Positions 23,452 to 33,434 of a stretch of 40,961 nucleotides of DNA are shown here, piece by piece. The DNA is from Lentisphaerota bacterium (GTDB taxonomy: Bacteria > Verrucomicrobiota > Lentisphaeria > Victivallales > UBA1829), in NCBI GenBank assembly GCA_015061845.1, contig SUVT01000014.1:1-40961 (forward strand), in the 5' to 3' direction. Position numbers and translations under genes: made by a program. The notes beneath the pieces are model-generated. The model worked only from the letters and a program-made list of their open reading frames with translations. It was not told the origin of the DNA and searched no databases. Numbering within the stretch: position 1 is the stretch's first letter; the number at the start of each line of letters is the position of its first letter.

Positions 23452-26340
23452 ATGAGAATTTTCAGAAGTATAGCAACTCTTGCAGCATTTGTCATGACAT
23501 TAAGTGTGTTTGCTGTCAGCAGTCCATCCGAGGTGAAAGGCTCTGTGGTTTTGCCGAAAAAGTGGACCGCATTCATTCTTCCGGACAATAATCGGAATTT
23601 TCAGCCGAAACAGGCAGATTTACAGCAGGTTCCACAGTTTATTCTTTGCGGGAAAACAAAAGTTGCGTCCCGTCAGATAACGGCTTCCGGTGATACGCTG
23701 GATTTGAAGAAAGAGTTCGGCAAAAATAAGATCGGAAATTGTGCCCTGTTGTATTTGGAAATACCTTCTTCCAAAAAAGAAACTGTGACTCTTGGATTCG
23801 GGGCGGACTGGTGGTTTGAAGCCTGGTTTAACGGAAAGAAAATTGCCGATACCTTGCGGGAAGGGAATAAGGCCTGGCCGCCCTCCTGCACAAATTATCT
23901 GGTGAATGTGACTCTGAATGCAGGAAAAAATCTGCTTGTTATTAAATTCATCGGCGGGAGCGGTTCATCCATCGTGAAGGTCGGCGGACCTGTTGATCTC
24001 AAAAAAATCCCCCGGAACAGATGGGATGTCCAGATCACTCCGGTGATGATGCGGACTCACTATGCCGGGATCAAATTGCAATCTGCGCCCAAGTCGATCC
24101 GTTTGAGCAGTGCTGTTGTTGCGGTCCCGGAAAAGCCGACTGTTCAGGAACAGAAAGCGGCGGAAGAGTTATCTGTTTATTTGCAGAAGATCACCGGAAA
24201 AAAGATTCAGGTCGTCACGGAAAATGATAATTTGAAAGCGAATGTGATCTATGTCGGAAAAACAAAGTTTGCTGCAAGTGTCAACGCCGGATTGGATTCT
24301 TACGAAGAAGAACAGTGGCTGAACCGGACTGTTGACAGCAATCTGATTCTCGGGGGCGGTGGTATGCGGGGAACGCTTTATGCTGTCTGGCATTTTCTGG
24401 AAGAATCTTGCGGTGTCCGCTGGTGGACCCCGTATGAAGAATTTGTTCCCGCCAATCCGGATTTGCAGATCGCGCCTCTGGATAAACAGGGAAAACCGGT
24501 CTTTTCGTTCCGGACCTTTGCAACTCATAACCGGATGATCACAAAATCCGGAAAAGAGTCTCTCTGGGCACCACGGAACCGTGTGAACGGAGAACTGCAT
24601 TGGAGCATTCCCATTGAATACGGCGGAAGTCTGGATTATGGAACGCCGGGATTTGTGCATACGGAAGCCGGATATCTCCGCGAAATGAAACGGCGGAAGA
24701 TCCTGAAACCTGAATGGTGTGCCTTGAAATCCGGAGTTCGCGGCGGAAAAAATAACTTCATGAATCAGCTGTGCCTGAGCAATAAAGAGATGCGGAAAGC
24801 ATTTCTTGTGATTCTGAAAGATTTTATCGCCGCTGACAGGAAGAAATTCAAAAATCCGCCGACGATCTACAATATTTCTTTCAACGATACTTCTACGAAA
24901 TGTGAGTGTCAGACTTGTGCTGAAACGGCAAAAAAATATGCTTGCGATACCGGATTGCTGTTGGAACTTATCAATGAAATGGCAAATGGGATCGCTGAAG
25001 AGTACCCGGATATCAAAATTGCAACGCTTGCGTATATGAATACCGAACCGGTTCCCATCGGGATCAAACCGGCTGATAATGTGATCATCACTCTTTGCGA
25101 TACGCTTTGTAATTACCTGAAACCGATCCCGGAAGATGAACGGTTCGGACGGTTGATGAAAGTATGGTCAACGGTCACAAAAAATATTTACATTTGGGAT
25201 TACCACAGCAATTTTGCAGATAAATGTCTGCCCATGCCTTTTGAGTCAACGATCCAGACAGACTGGCAGCTGATGAAGAAAAATTCAGTCTCCGGAATCT
25301 TCACGGAGTATTATCCGGTTTTTGAAGATATGTGGTATCTCCGGATTTATCTTATGGCAAAACTGGCAGAAAATCCCTTTATTGACCAGCAGAAAGTGAT
25401 CCTTGATTTTACGGATGGCTATTATGGAAAAGCGGGAATATTCATCCGTCAGTATTTGAAAGCCGTCAACGATGCGGCACGCAATGATAAAAAATCCTAT
25501 GTCGGCACTCAATCCCCCATGGAAAAATGCGGTTACATCACCCCGGAATTTGCGGCACAGCTGCAGAAGATCTTTGATCAGGCAGAACGGGCTGTCTCAG
25601 GTGATAAGACATTATTGCGGCGCGTGCGTCATGCCAGACTGGCAGCGGATAAAGTAGCGTACATCCTTTATCCGAAATTCAAGCCGGGAATGGTGAAGGA
25701 TTCCCGGGAAAAAATCGCTGAACGGATCCGCGATACCGTGAAAAATGAGTGTGCAATCGCAATGAAAGATTTGTTGCCGTACTGGAAAAAGAGACATGAA
25801 GGATTTATTAAAAAATTCCTGAGCTTTCTTGAAAGTTCAGTTGTCTGGGATAACTGTGACAACATTGAACGGCGAACCTGGGCGCAGAGAGCATGGCGCC
25901 CCAAGCCTTATGCTTCGACTGAAGTCGGAAAATTGACTCAGAGCAAATCTGTCAAGTTTGCAGGTACCGGCAGCATCCGGTTTGAAGTGACTTATGATGA
26001 TGTCAAGGCAAAGATGAGCAAGATGCCGAAACTTGACCGTATCGGATTCAACTATCTGCATGGAAGTGATTTCTCAAGATATACTGCGTATGAGTTCTAT
26101 ATCAAATGCGAATCTCCGAACCATCCTGATATCATTGTTTCCATCGGTTATACAAAGTGGACCACGATCTTGAAACGGAACGAAGTCACGAACGGTTGGA
26201 AAAAAATCAAGATCCCCTGCAAAGGTCTGTTCAAGAAACCTTGTACGCATACCTATTTGCGTGTGTTTTCCACGCCGAAATCCTTTGCTCCGGGTGATAA
26301 AATTGATTTTTACATTGACGAGATGAAACTTTACCGTTAA
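23452..26340 (+). CDS. Exported DUF4838-family protein (GH67 alpha-glucuronidase-like architecture)
   Basis: A 962-aa protein with a signal peptide (about 1-24, ending VFAVSS). Residues about 30-185 form a sugar-binding-like beta domain (WWFEAWFNGKKI, AGKNLLVIKF). About 225-345 resembles the N-terminal domain of alpha-glucuronidases (AAEELSVYLQKITGKKI, GTLYAVWHFLEESCGVRWW). About 390-690 is the DUF4838 core with SFNDTS, CECQTC and YMNTEPVP, and a later YHSNF. About 800-962 is a CBM-like jelly roll (GSIRFEVTYDD; DFYIDEMKLY). It is probably an extracytoplasmic glycosidase or binding protein; glucuronoside activity is suggested by architecture only. It follows pseudopilin 2 by 21 bp. Confidence 0.8.
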   Translation: MRIFRSIATLAAFVMTLSVFAVSSPSEVKGSVVLPKKWTAFILPDNNRNFQPKQADLQQVPQFILCGKTKVASRQITASGDTLDLKKEFGKNKIGNCALLYLEIPSSKKETVTLGFGADWWFEAWFNGKKIADTLREGNKAWPPSCTNYLVNVTLNAGKNLLVIKFIGGSGSSIVKVGGPVDLKKIPRNRWDVQITPVMMRTHYAGIKLQSAPKSIRLSSAVVAVPEKPTVQEQKAAEELSVYLQKITGKKIQVVTENDNLKANVIYVGKTKFAASVNAGLDSYEEEQWLNRTVDSNLILGGGGMRGTLYAVWHFLEESCGVRWWTPYEEFVPANPDLQIAPLDKQGKPVFSFRTFATHNRMITKSGKESLWAPRNRVNGELHWSIPIEYGGSLDYGTPGFVHTEAGYLREMKRRKILKPEWCALKSGVRGGKNNFMNQLCLSNKEMRKAFLVILKDFIAADRKKFKNPPTIYNISFNDTSTKCECQTCAETAKKYACDTGLLLELINEMANGIAEEYPDIKIATLAYMNTEPVPIGIKPADNVIITLCDTLCNYLKPIPEDERFGRLMKVWSTVTKNIYIWDYHSNFADKCLPMPFESTIQTDWQLMKKNSVSGIFTEYYPVFEDMWYLRIYLMAKLAENPFIDQQKVILDFTDGYYGKAGIFIRQYLKAVNDAARNDKKSYVGTQSPMEKCGYITPEFAAQLQKIFDQAERAVSGDKTLLRRVRHARLAADKVAYILYPKFKPGMVKDSREKIAERIRDTVKNECAIAMKDLLPYWKKRHEGFIKKFLSFLESSVVWDNCDNIERRTWAQRAWRPKPYASTEVGKLTQSKSVKFAGTGSIRFEVTYDDVKAKMSKMPKLDRIGFNYLHGSDFSRYTAYEFYIKCESPNHPDIIVSIGYTKWTTILKRNEVTNGWKKIKIPCKGLFKKPCTHTYLRVFSTPKSFAPGDKIDFYIDEMKLYR

Positions 26341-26368
26341 AAAACAGGTTTGTTCAGGAGATCAGATA

Positions 26369-28168
26369 ATGAAAAAAACAGAACGTTATATCCATGACAG
26401 ACTTCCTGCTGATTTTTATTCCAGGATAGAAAAAGGCATTTTCAACAGGAATTTTTACCCGGGTTATTCCAATCGGAAAGCATGGAAAAAATGTTTGGAT
26501 AATCCCCTGGTCGGAAAGATTATCTCCGGGGCTGATTTGATCCCTGAAAATCAAGTTCCCCAATTGTTATATTCCAATTACCGGCAATTCAATATCAATG
26601 GCAATCGCACCGAATACGAAGCATTATATTTCCGGCGGCGCATGAATCTGGCATATCTTGCTGCTGCATTGTGTCTTACAGGAGATAAGGAAAAATATCT
26701 TGCCCGGGTTCTTGATTATACTGTTGCAATTCTTGAAGAAGGTACATGGTGTGTTCCGGCTCATGCTTCATGGGAGAAAGATTCTATCGACAGATGGCGA
26801 TTTTGTGATCTGTTTGCTGCAGAAACCGGTGCAATCATGGCTTTGCTTTCTTCCATTCTCGGAGAAGAATTGGAAAAAGAAATTCCCGGAATTATGAAAA
26901 CGATTGCGGAAAAAACGCTCAGCCGGACTGTTTATGCTGTATTTGACAAAGAGCTGTCCCATTGGTGGGACAAACATGAAAAACCTGCGAATTGGACCCC
27001 CTGGTGCAGCGGGAATTGTCTTGTTACAGCCTTGCTGATGGAACAGAATCCCAAAAAACGTCTTGCTCAAGTGAAGCATTTTCTTGCCAATGTATCCCGT
27101 TTTATCAGCCACTATTCTGATGATGGATATTGTCCGGAGGGACCATCTTACTACATGAAGGCAAATCTGATGGTTTTTCAGACTTTACTGATTCTTGAAA
27201 AAGCGATTCCCGGAAGTATGAATAATCTGTTTTCTGATCCGAAATTGAAAGCGATGATGGAGTTCCTGCCCAATGTCCGGATCGGCGGGAATAACCTGGT
27301 TACATTCGGGGATGCACAACCCGGATTGCGCTCCAATCCGGCATTTATCCTTCCTGCCGGAAAATATTTTAATTCAGAACCTCTTCTGGAAATAGCCTGT
27401 TTGAAAGAGTTTAATATAGGAATCAGCGGTGATTATCTGGCAAGTTTTCTTGCTCATTTGTTTGATCGTCCTGCTGATCTTCCAGATAATATGACCGCTG
27501 GAACGTCTCAATCTGTATTCAAGAACCGGCTGGCTGTTTTCCGCTCGGAAAAATTTTCTGTATCACTGAAGTCCGGGAATAATTCCGAGCCGCACAATCA
27601 TAATGACCAGGGGCATTTTGAACTGTTCAGCGGTGATGTGCCCGTTATTCTCGATGCCGGAACCGGATTTTATGCAAAAATCAATTTTTCGGAACAGCGT
27701 TACACTCTCTGGAACACACGCGGGAACGGACATAATGCCCCGGTATTTGGCAAATATGAACAAGTATATGGAAAGGACTATGTTTCAACTTTTACTGTGC
27801 ATAATCAAACCTTGTGTTGCGATCTTTCCAAGGCATATCCAGCAGAAGCCGGGGTGAAAACTGCTGAACGGAAAATCGAATTCAGCGATTCAAAGGTCAC
27901 TGTGGAAGATTCTTTTTCCTTGAAGAAAAAATTGCCGGCGGTGATCACTCTGCTGACTGTTTGCAAACCAGTCGTCAGGGACAGTCACACGATTCTTCTC
28001 GGAAATGTGACTCTTTCATTGGAAAATATTGAGTTCTCTGAAATGGAAATCATGCCGGAGCTTGTACATGATCGGAATGGAAAAAAGAAAAATATCTGGG
28101 ATTCCACAATCACAGCTATCCGCCTGAAATCCGGAAAAAATTGCTATAAAATGGTTTTTTCCCGGTGA
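26369..28168 (+). CDS. Heparinase II/III-like lyase without signal peptide
   Basis: A 599-aa protein. The N-terminal two thirds is an alpha-toroid-like helical region with WDKHEKPANWTPWCSGNCL and GYCPEGPSYYM (about residues 210-260). The C-terminal part is the heparinase II/III beta domain with PHNHNDQGHF (408-417; H409 and H411 in the usual metal/active-site segment), VILDAGTGFY and NTRGNGHNAP. No signal peptide is present, so it may act on imported oligosaccharides in the cytoplasm, cleaving uronic-acid linkages and yielding unsaturated products that lead to 2-keto-3-deoxygluconate. A relative with a signal peptide is encoded at 37091. It lies 28 bp after the DUF4838 gene in the same operon. 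Confidence 0.82.
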   Translation: MKKTERYIHDRLPADFYSRIEKGIFNRNFYPGYSNRKAWKKCLDNPLVGKIISGADLIPENQVPQLLYSNYRQFNINGNRTEYEALYFRRRMNLAYLAAALCLTGDKEKYLARVLDYTVAILEEGTWCVPAHASWEKDSIDRWRFCDLFAAETGAIMALLSSILGEELEKEIPGIMKTIAEKTLSRTVYAVFDKELSHWWDKHEKPANWTPWCSGNCLVTALLMEQNPKKRLAQVKHFLANVSRFISHYSDDGYCPEGPSYYMKANLMVFQTLLILEKAIPGSMNNLFSDPKLKAMMEFLPNVRIGGNNLVTFGDAQPGLRSNPAFILPAGKYFNSEPLLEIACLKEFNIGISGDYLASFLAHLFDRPADLPDNMTAGTSQSVFKNRLAVFRSEKFSVSLKSGNNSEPHNHNDQGHFELFSGDVPVILDAGTGFYAKINFSEQRYTLWNTRGNGHNAPVFGKYEQVYGKDYVSTFTVHNQTLCCDLSKAYPAEAGVKTAERKIEFSDSKVTVEDSFSLKKKLPAVITLLTVCKPVVRDSHTILLGNVTLSLENIEFSEMEIMPELVHDRNGKKKNIWDSTITAIRLKSGKNCYKMVFSR

Positions 28169-28247
28169 TAAAAAAATAATCCCCAAAAATCGTTTTTTTT
28201 GAAACGGCAAATATAAAACACAAAAGATGAAAGGAGGGTGATGCCCC

Positions 28248-28910
28248 ATGACGAATAGAAAGAAGAGTTATGTTTTTACGCTCATTGAACTGCTTGTTGT
28301 GATTGCAATTATCGCAATTCTGGCGGGAATGCTGCTGCCTGCGCTGAATAACGCACGGGAGAAGGCTAGGGGATCTGATTGTATGAACCTGGCTAAACAG
28401 ATCTCTATGGCAACGCTCGAATACCGGAACCAATATGACGGCTGGATGCTTGCAACTACTGTGAAAGGTGTCGACGGTGCTCAAACAACCTGGCCCTATC
28501 TTCTCGGTCAGCTGAAACTCATTCCGGGCGTAAAGAAGTCTTTCACCATGTGTCCGAGTATCGCTGCAGTAAATACCGATAAAACAGCAACTTATTCCTC
28601 TTCATTTCAATCGTTTTTCGGGGATGCCGCTTATAACGTCAATTCTTACAAAAGAGAATCGATTATCAAATCTCCTTCCTCTCTTGCGACGCTGACTCTT
28701 GATGCCGGAAGATATTATCCCAAGCGCGGAGCGCTGCAGGGAGCTTATATCTACGCACAGAACACCTGTAATAACAACTGGCCCACAAATACTTATATGA
28801 GATCGTTCTGGGGAGTCCATAACGGCAGCGGAAATTTCGCTTATTTTGACGGTCATGTGGAGTTCGATCAGGAAACAAAGCACTTCAAGTCAACCTATTT
28901 TACAAATTAA
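28248..28910 (+). CDS. Pseudopilin 3: prepilin-type N-terminus with H-X9-DG C-terminus
   Basis: A 220-aa protein with the leader MTNRKKSYV directly followed by [16 protein letters not shown]; the -1 residue is valine instead of glycine. A conserved cysteine follows the helix (RGSDC), MCPS lies mid-protein and [16 protein letters not shown] gives an exact H-X9-DG. A very strong Shine-Dalgarno AAAGGAGGGTGAT stands about 10 bases before the ATG, so this gene may be translated more than its neighbours. The 79-bp gap before it is the largest inside this operon and has no clear promoter. The 964-aa exported protein follows after 21 bp. Confidence 0.9.
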   Translation: MTNRKKSYVFTLIELLVVIAIIAILAGMLLPALNNAREKARGSDCMNLAKQISMATLEYRNQYDGWMLATTVKGVDGAQTTWPYLLGQLKLIPGVKKSFTMCPSIAAVNTDKTATYSSSFQSFFGDAAYNVNSYKRESIIKSPSSLATLTLDAGRYYPKRGALQGAYIYAQNTCNNNWPTNTYMRSFWGVHNGSGNFAYFDGHVEFDQETKHFKSTYFTN

Positions 28911-28931
28911 ACCTTTTCAGGAGGATAATGT

Positions 28932-31826
28932 ATGAACATGAAACAAAAACTGCTCGTCCCGCTGTTGCTTGCGGGAGTCTCTGCAATGGCAGCTCCGGCT
29001 GTCTCCAACGGCGGCTTTGAGTCTGTCAACAAAAAAACAGATTCATACAAAGCCGGGTTGGTCAAAGCAGGTTACACCCTGCAAACACCGTTCCAGTTCC
29101 CGTCAAGCTGGCGTCCCAGCGTAAACGGAATCAAAAACGGCTTCTACAAATTCCCGGTCGCCGGTGTCGAAGGAAAAAATGCCATTGAGTTCAAGGGCAA
29201 TATCATCTGCTCAAAATTCACTGGTGTCAAACATGCCGACAGCGTTCTGGAAATGACCTGCAAGGCAAAAGGAAACGGCGGTTTCTTTGCATACTATCTT
29301 TACAGCAGTTCCACTTTCGTTGGAGAAGTCAGAGCGCCTATCGCAGCTTCTGCCGACTGGACCGATGTGAAACTCTCTCTGAAACTTCCCGCAACTTCAC
29401 GCGGAAAGAAAGTCACAATGATCGCAATCGCGTTCGGTTCTCCCAACGGAATGACCATTGATGCAGTAAAAGCAGATGTTACTTCCAAGGCCGAAGCTGC
29501 CGCAAAAGCAGCTCCAAAAAAAAAATGGGTGAAAAAGGGTGAGATCATTGATTTTGTGCAGGGAGAACTCAAACTCCCTGCCAAAACGGTCAAAACATTC
29601 AAGTTCAAACAGAAAGATAACGATACCCGCCAGATCCGTCTGGTCTTTCAGGCGCGCATCGACTGGAGCACCCTCAGCGGCTATGCGCCCTGTCTGAGAA
29701 TTGCCTGTAACGGCGTTGCTCTCGACGGTGATCGTATTCTGAACAAGCCTCTGGTTTTCAGGACCCGTTCCGGCGGCGGCAGAGCATGGGGCGAAAAAGG
29801 TTCCTATTACCTGATGTACTCCAATGATTTCTCCGATGCCATTCAGACAAATACCGCTTACATTTACGGTCTTTACGAAAAAGAACAGGAACCCTACCGT
29901 TTCGTGTTCGATTTGACCGGATTGACCCGGCATGTCGGCGACAATGTGATCACGATCAATGCCACCTGGATCCCTCTCGTTTTCAAAGATGTTTATCTTG
30001 AATTCGATAAAGAATATCAGCCCCGGATCAACGATATCAAGAAAAATACGGTTGCCCCGGCTCCCACCGGAAAACTGCCGGATCATACTGTCAGAAAAAT
30101 CAAACCTGCTGCGATCTCTGTCGCTTCTGCGGCTGATAAATCCATCGTTATGAAGGCTGGTCCCTACAATGTGGCAGTCGCAACCAGACTTTCCATGCCC
30201 AACGGAAAATGGCTCTCCGCACCTGTCGCCCCCAACGCAGCAAAACAGGTCTGGAAAACCCCGAACTACACCATGACCCGCTCCATCCGGAAAGAAGCAA
30301 ACCGGATCGTTGTCACAGATCACTTCCGGAACAACACTGACAAAATCGTCGGTGTCATGGTCAGCAACAGCGTGACACTCCCCGGAAAAGCAAAGCGTTT
30401 TCTCACTGCCGGACGCGAACTCGTCCTTTCCCAGTTCGGTCTGCCCGCTACAAACTCCACCATCATTACAGAGTTCGACAAAGGTGCGTTTGCGTTTGTG
30501 TTTGAAGATGACCTGCTCCGCAATCAGGGGAGCATCAACCGCGACGGCGATAATTTCACCTTCTCCGACAAACAGCTCGCTCTTACGCCCAAAGGAAGCA
30601 AAACTCTTGAGTGGAGCATCTACTATGCAGACGGCGCAGATTACTTTGACCTGATCAACGCCATCCGCCTGAACTGGGGCGTGAACTTCAAACTGACCGG
30701 ACCCTTCTCTTTCCCCTACGGCGGCGGAACAAAAGGGATCGGCGTCGGTTTCTGGAACAACGCCAACGAAGCGACTGTGAAAAAATATCTTTCCATGAGA
30801 AAGGTGAAAACGATCATCACCCACGTCCCCGGAAACTACAGCATTCCTCCCAACAAAGCCACCCGGGAAAAACCCTATCTCGGACACGGTACCGCTTTGC
30901 AGGATAAATGGTTCACTGCATGGAGAAATCAGACCCGCGGCATGACCGCTGCGCTGAAGAAATTTGCCCCCGATGTGGAAGTCCATTGCTACATCCACAA
31001 AAATCTCTGTTCCGAACAGGGCAACAGAGAAAAATACAAGGATTCACTTCCCATCAAGGGCGGAACTTACGACAAACTTTCCAGAACCGGAGTCGCCGCG
31101 CACTATGTTCCGTCCCGCAACAACTCCTACGGGAAAAAGCTGAGAGAAACCTATCTCTACATGCTGGACAATCTGGGAACCCATATCTACATGGATGAAA
31201 TCTGTCTCGGCGTTACCGAAACAGGAAAATACACCGAATGGGACGAAGCAACAGTGATCATCGACCCCAAAACACACGAGGTCAAAGATACCGTTTCCAA
31301 GCCCAACCTGCTTCAGCGGCCCTGGATGAAAGATATGATGGATGAAATTGCAAAACGGAACCGGAAACTCATCGGAAACGCACCTCCTGTGACCAAAGCT
31401 CTCCGGGATTTCAAAACCATTTTCTTCATCGAAGAGTGTATGGGCGAAAGCGGTCTTTACTCCATGCACCTCAGCACACCGCTTGGCTTCTGCTACAAGC
31501 TGGGAACCGAAGGTTTCAAACACTTCAAGACTTGCATTGATGCCGGAATCGTCTGTTTCCAGTATTCCGCAGCGTTCAACGACAATTGTTTCCCGCTGAC
31601 CCCGATGGAAGTTCGTAAAGGTTATCTGATTGCAAAAGAACGGATCATCACGGGAGTTTCCGGCACCTTCGGCTGGGATGACAACAGTGATGCCGAGCTT
31701 TACCTTTACAACGGCAAAGGCGAGCTTGTGAAAAACACCATGATCAAAAAGAGAACCGTTGACGGTAAGACAGTTTATGATGTCCGCATGCCCGGCGACC
31801 ATCTGGCGATCATTGTGAAAAAATAA
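28932..31826 (+). CDS. Exported 964-aa protein with beta domains and barrel-like C-terminus, family not recognised
   Basis: AGGAGG precedes the ATG. A signal peptide (about 1-21, ending AMA|AP) is followed by a CBM4/9-like domain (about 22-190: VSNGGFES, GFFAYYLY, MTIDAVKADV). A lysine-rich linker (APKKKWVKKG) leads to a second beta domain (about 200-365). The middle has a galactose-mutarotase-like feel (KANRIVVTDHFRNN-type repeats), and about 575-930 is barrel-like with GVGFWNNANEATVKKYL, HCYIHKNLCSEQG, HIYMDEICLG and FIEECMGESG. Acidic residues in the last two segments could be catalytic. I cannot name the family. It is the last gene of the operon, 30 bp before a strong terminator. Confidence 0.7.
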   Translation: MNMKQKLLVPLLLAGVSAMAAPAVSNGGFESVNKKTDSYKAGLVKAGYTLQTPFQFPSSWRPSVNGIKNGFYKFPVAGVEGKNAIEFKGNIICSKFTGVKHADSVLEMTCKAKGNGGFFAYYLYSSSTFVGEVRAPIAASADWTDVKLSLKLPATSRGKKVTMIAIAFGSPNGMTIDAVKADVTSKAEAAAKAAPKKKWVKKGEIIDFVQGELKLPAKTVKTFKFKQKDNDTRQIRLVFQARIDWSTLSGYAPCLRIACNGVALDGDRILNKPLVFRTRSGGGRAWGEKGSYYLMYSNDFSDAIQTNTAYIYGLYEKEQEPYRFVFDLTGLTRHVGDNVITINATWIPLVFKDVYLEFDKEYQPRINDIKKNTVAPAPTGKLPDHTVRKIKPAAISVASAADKSIVMKAGPYNVAVATRLSMPNGKWLSAPVAPNAAKQVWKTPNYTMTRSIRKEANRIVVTDHFRNNTDKIVGVMVSNSVTLPGKAKRFLTAGRELVLSQFGLPATNSTIITEFDKGAFAFVFEDDLLRNQGSINRDGDNFTFSDKQLALTPKGSKTLEWSIYYADGADYFDLINAIRLNWGVNFKLTGPFSFPYGGGTKGIGVGFWNNANEATVKKYLSMRKVKTIITHVPGNYSIPPNKATREKPYLGHGTALQDKWFTAWRNQTRGMTAALKKFAPDVEVHCYIHKNLCSEQGNREKYKDSLPIKGGTYDKLSRTGVAAHYVPSRNNSYGKKLRETYLYMLDNLGTHIYMDEICLGVTETGKYTEWDEATVIIDPKTHEVKDTVSKPNLLQRPWMKDMMDEIAKRNRKLIGNAPPVTKALRDFKTIFFIEECMGESGLYSMHLSTPLGFCYKLGTEGFKHFKTCIDAGIVCFQYSAAFNDNCFPLTPMEVRKGYLIAKERIITGVSGTFGWDDNSDAELYLYNGKGELVKNTMIKKRTVDGKTVYDVRMPGDHLAIIVKK

Positions 31827-31855
31827 CGCCGATACTGAACATTATCTTCTGAATG

Positions 31856-31892
31856 CACCTCCGCTTGCCCACACAGGCGGAGGTGTTTTTTT
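31856..31892 (+). terminator. Strong intrinsic terminator of the long operon
   Basis: CACCTCCGC (31856-31864) pairs perfectly with GCGGAGGTG (31877-31885), followed by seven T. It closes the operon that begins at the promoter 19557-19585. Confidence 0.95.
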
Positions 31893-31895
31893 ATT

Positions 31896-32096
31896 AAGCT
31901 CTGTTCCCAATAAAGGTTGTTACTTGAGGAGGGGAAAAAGCCCTTTTGAGGAAAGGGCCTTTTCCCCTCCTCAAACTCCACCCCTTTTTTCCAAACCTTT
32001 TTGCGGCATTCCGATTTTTACGATGTAAAAATCAAAATGCCATCTTAAAGTTGAAATAGCAGAAGGATTTACCAACCTGTATGGGGAACAGCGCTT
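31896..32096 (+). mobile_element. 201-bp intergenic element with terminal inverted repeats (copy 2)
   Basis: The first 23 bases (31896-31918) and the last 23 (32074-32096) are inverted repeats with 20 matches. Inside, 31926-31945 and 31953-31972 form a 20-bp hairpin with one mismatch, and 32005-32021 and 32025-32041 form a second long hairpin around GAT. From 31961 on it matches the window start. It encodes no protein and no clear target duplication is visible. It sits directly behind a terminator. It may be a MITE or a REP-like structured element. From 32097 to 32240 I see only AT-rich sequence. Confidence 0.75.
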
Positions 32097-32243
32097 TGCG
32101 AATAAAAGAATTAATATGCCATCATAAAAGAGTTTGCAAATTGCAAAAACGATCCATGTTGGAACAATGCTTTTTTTATTACTCATATATATGAGTTGTG
32201 TTGTTTTTTTTGTAAAAAATATTATTTTTTTTAATTTGTTTAC

Positions 32244-32271
32244 TTGCATTTAATGTTTTTTGTGATATGTT
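32244..32271 (+). promoter_or_regulatory. Possible promoter of the GntR-type regulator
   Basis: TTGCAT (32244-32249), a 16-base spacer and TATGTT (32266-32271) lie about 45 bases before the start codon in AT-rich DNA. The boxes are weaker than at the other operons. Confidence 0.4.
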
Positions 32272-32315
32272 AGAAAAAGAAAGTCATATTTAACAGTATG
32301 TAGGAGTTTGTGAAA

Positions 32316-33404
32316 ATGAGAGCCGGACGAGTCAATATGACGGAGAATATCCGTGAGGCTTTGGAAGAGATGATCCTGCGCGGCAATTTCCGTACAGGAG
32401 AACAGCTCGCCTCTAATGCCGAATTGGCGGCGCGGTTTGGTGTTTCCACTCTTACGGCTGACCGGGCGGTTCGCCTGCTTGTTGATAAAGGTTTGGTTTA
32501 CCGCAAACATGGTGTTGGGACATTTGTCGGTTCACCGGAACAGCGGGAGCAGAAGCAGAAATACCGGATTGTTGTGGCGGATAGAAAGTTTCCAGCCACG
32601 CCTGCATGGGAAAGTGCCATGGGGATCCGGACAAGGATCAGTATTCAGAATTTTTACATGAAAAATTGTGATGTCAAGCTGATTGATTATCCGACGGTAT
32701 GCGATTTTGAATTGTTTCAGAAAGAATTGACTGGAATTGACGGACTTCTGATTACTTCCGGTTTTGTTGATCCTGTTACGGTAAAAAATCTGAAACAGCT
32801 TGAGATTCCGATTGTGATCACTCACTTGGAAGATGAGTTGGAGCTTCCGTTTCATCAGATTATGTTCAATAATCGCCGCGGGATCGACGAAGCTGTTGAA
32901 CGGGTTCTTGTTCAGGATCCTGCAGAAATTCTTATTGTATATGAAAGTCATGCGAATGGACAGTGCCGTAAGGAGATATTTGAAAAATCACTGATTGCGG
33001 CGGGATATCCGGCGAAACAGATCTGCAGTCATTGTGTTGAAACGGATGCTCTTGTCAATGCGATCCCGAGTTACCGGCTTGGACTGAAATTGAGTTCAAA
33101 AGTTCAGGGAAAATTCATATTTTCCACTTCTGATGTTGTAAGTTTTTCTCTTCTGGAAGCGTTCCGTGAAAACAGCTTGGAAGCGGGACGGGATTTTCAG
33201 CTTTTGAGTTATGATAACCTGGAAGACTATGGATATCTTCCATTTGCGGAACCTTGCCTGACTTCTATTGATGCACCGAAAACACGTTTGGCAGAGCGTT
33301 CTGCAGATTTGCTGTTGGATCAGATTGAAAAAGGGGCGGATGAGTCTGTTGTTGTCCGGATTCCGACCCGGCTTGTGATTCGGAAATCTGCTTTTAGAGT
33401 CTGA
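32316..33404 (+). CDS. GntR-type winged-helix regulator with LacI-like sugar-binding domain
   Basis: A 362-aa protein from ATG 32316, chosen because AGGAG lies 9 bases upstream; a GTG two codons earlier is too close to it. The N-terminus (about 1-75) is a GntR winged helix: NIREALEEMILRGNFRTGEQL, ELAARFGVSTLTADRAVRLLVDKGLVYRKHGVGTFV (read in parts). The remainder resembles the LacI/GalR periplasmic-binding domain (LLITSGFVDP, LLSYDNLEDYGYLPFAEPCLTSID). This fusion is the AraR-like architecture and points to a sugar-responsive repressor. It probably controls the downstream pseudopilin 4/DUF4091/heparinase genes. Confidence 0.88.
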   Translation: MRAGRVNMTENIREALEEMILRGNFRTGEQLASNAELAARFGVSTLTADRAVRLLVDKGLVYRKHGVGTFVGSPEQREQKQKYRIVVADRKFPATPAWESAMGIRTRISIQNFYMKNCDVKLIDYPTVCDFELFQKELTGIDGLLITSGFVDPVTVKNLKQLEIPIVITHLEDELELPFHQIMFNNRRGIDEAVERVLVQDPAEILIVYESHANGQCRKEIFEKSLIAAGYPAKQICSHCVETDALVNAIPSYRLGLKLSSKVQGKFIFSTSDVVSFSLLEAFRENSLEAGRDFQLLSYDNLEDYGYLPFAEPCLTSIDAPKTRLAERSADLLLDQIEKGADESVVVRIPTRLVIRKSAFRV

Positions 33405-33434
33405 TTTTCAGACTTGATATAAAGGAAAAATGTT

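Noticed and set aside
29397-30998. A 533-codon open frame on the minus strand
   Set aside because: It is antisense to the 964-aa exported protein, whose signal peptide, ribosome site and operon position are convincing. The antisense protein is rich in D, G and F without domain motifs.
31893-32110. Insertion sequence with a transposase
   Set aside because: The element is only about 200 bp and has no coding frame; it can only be non-autonomous.
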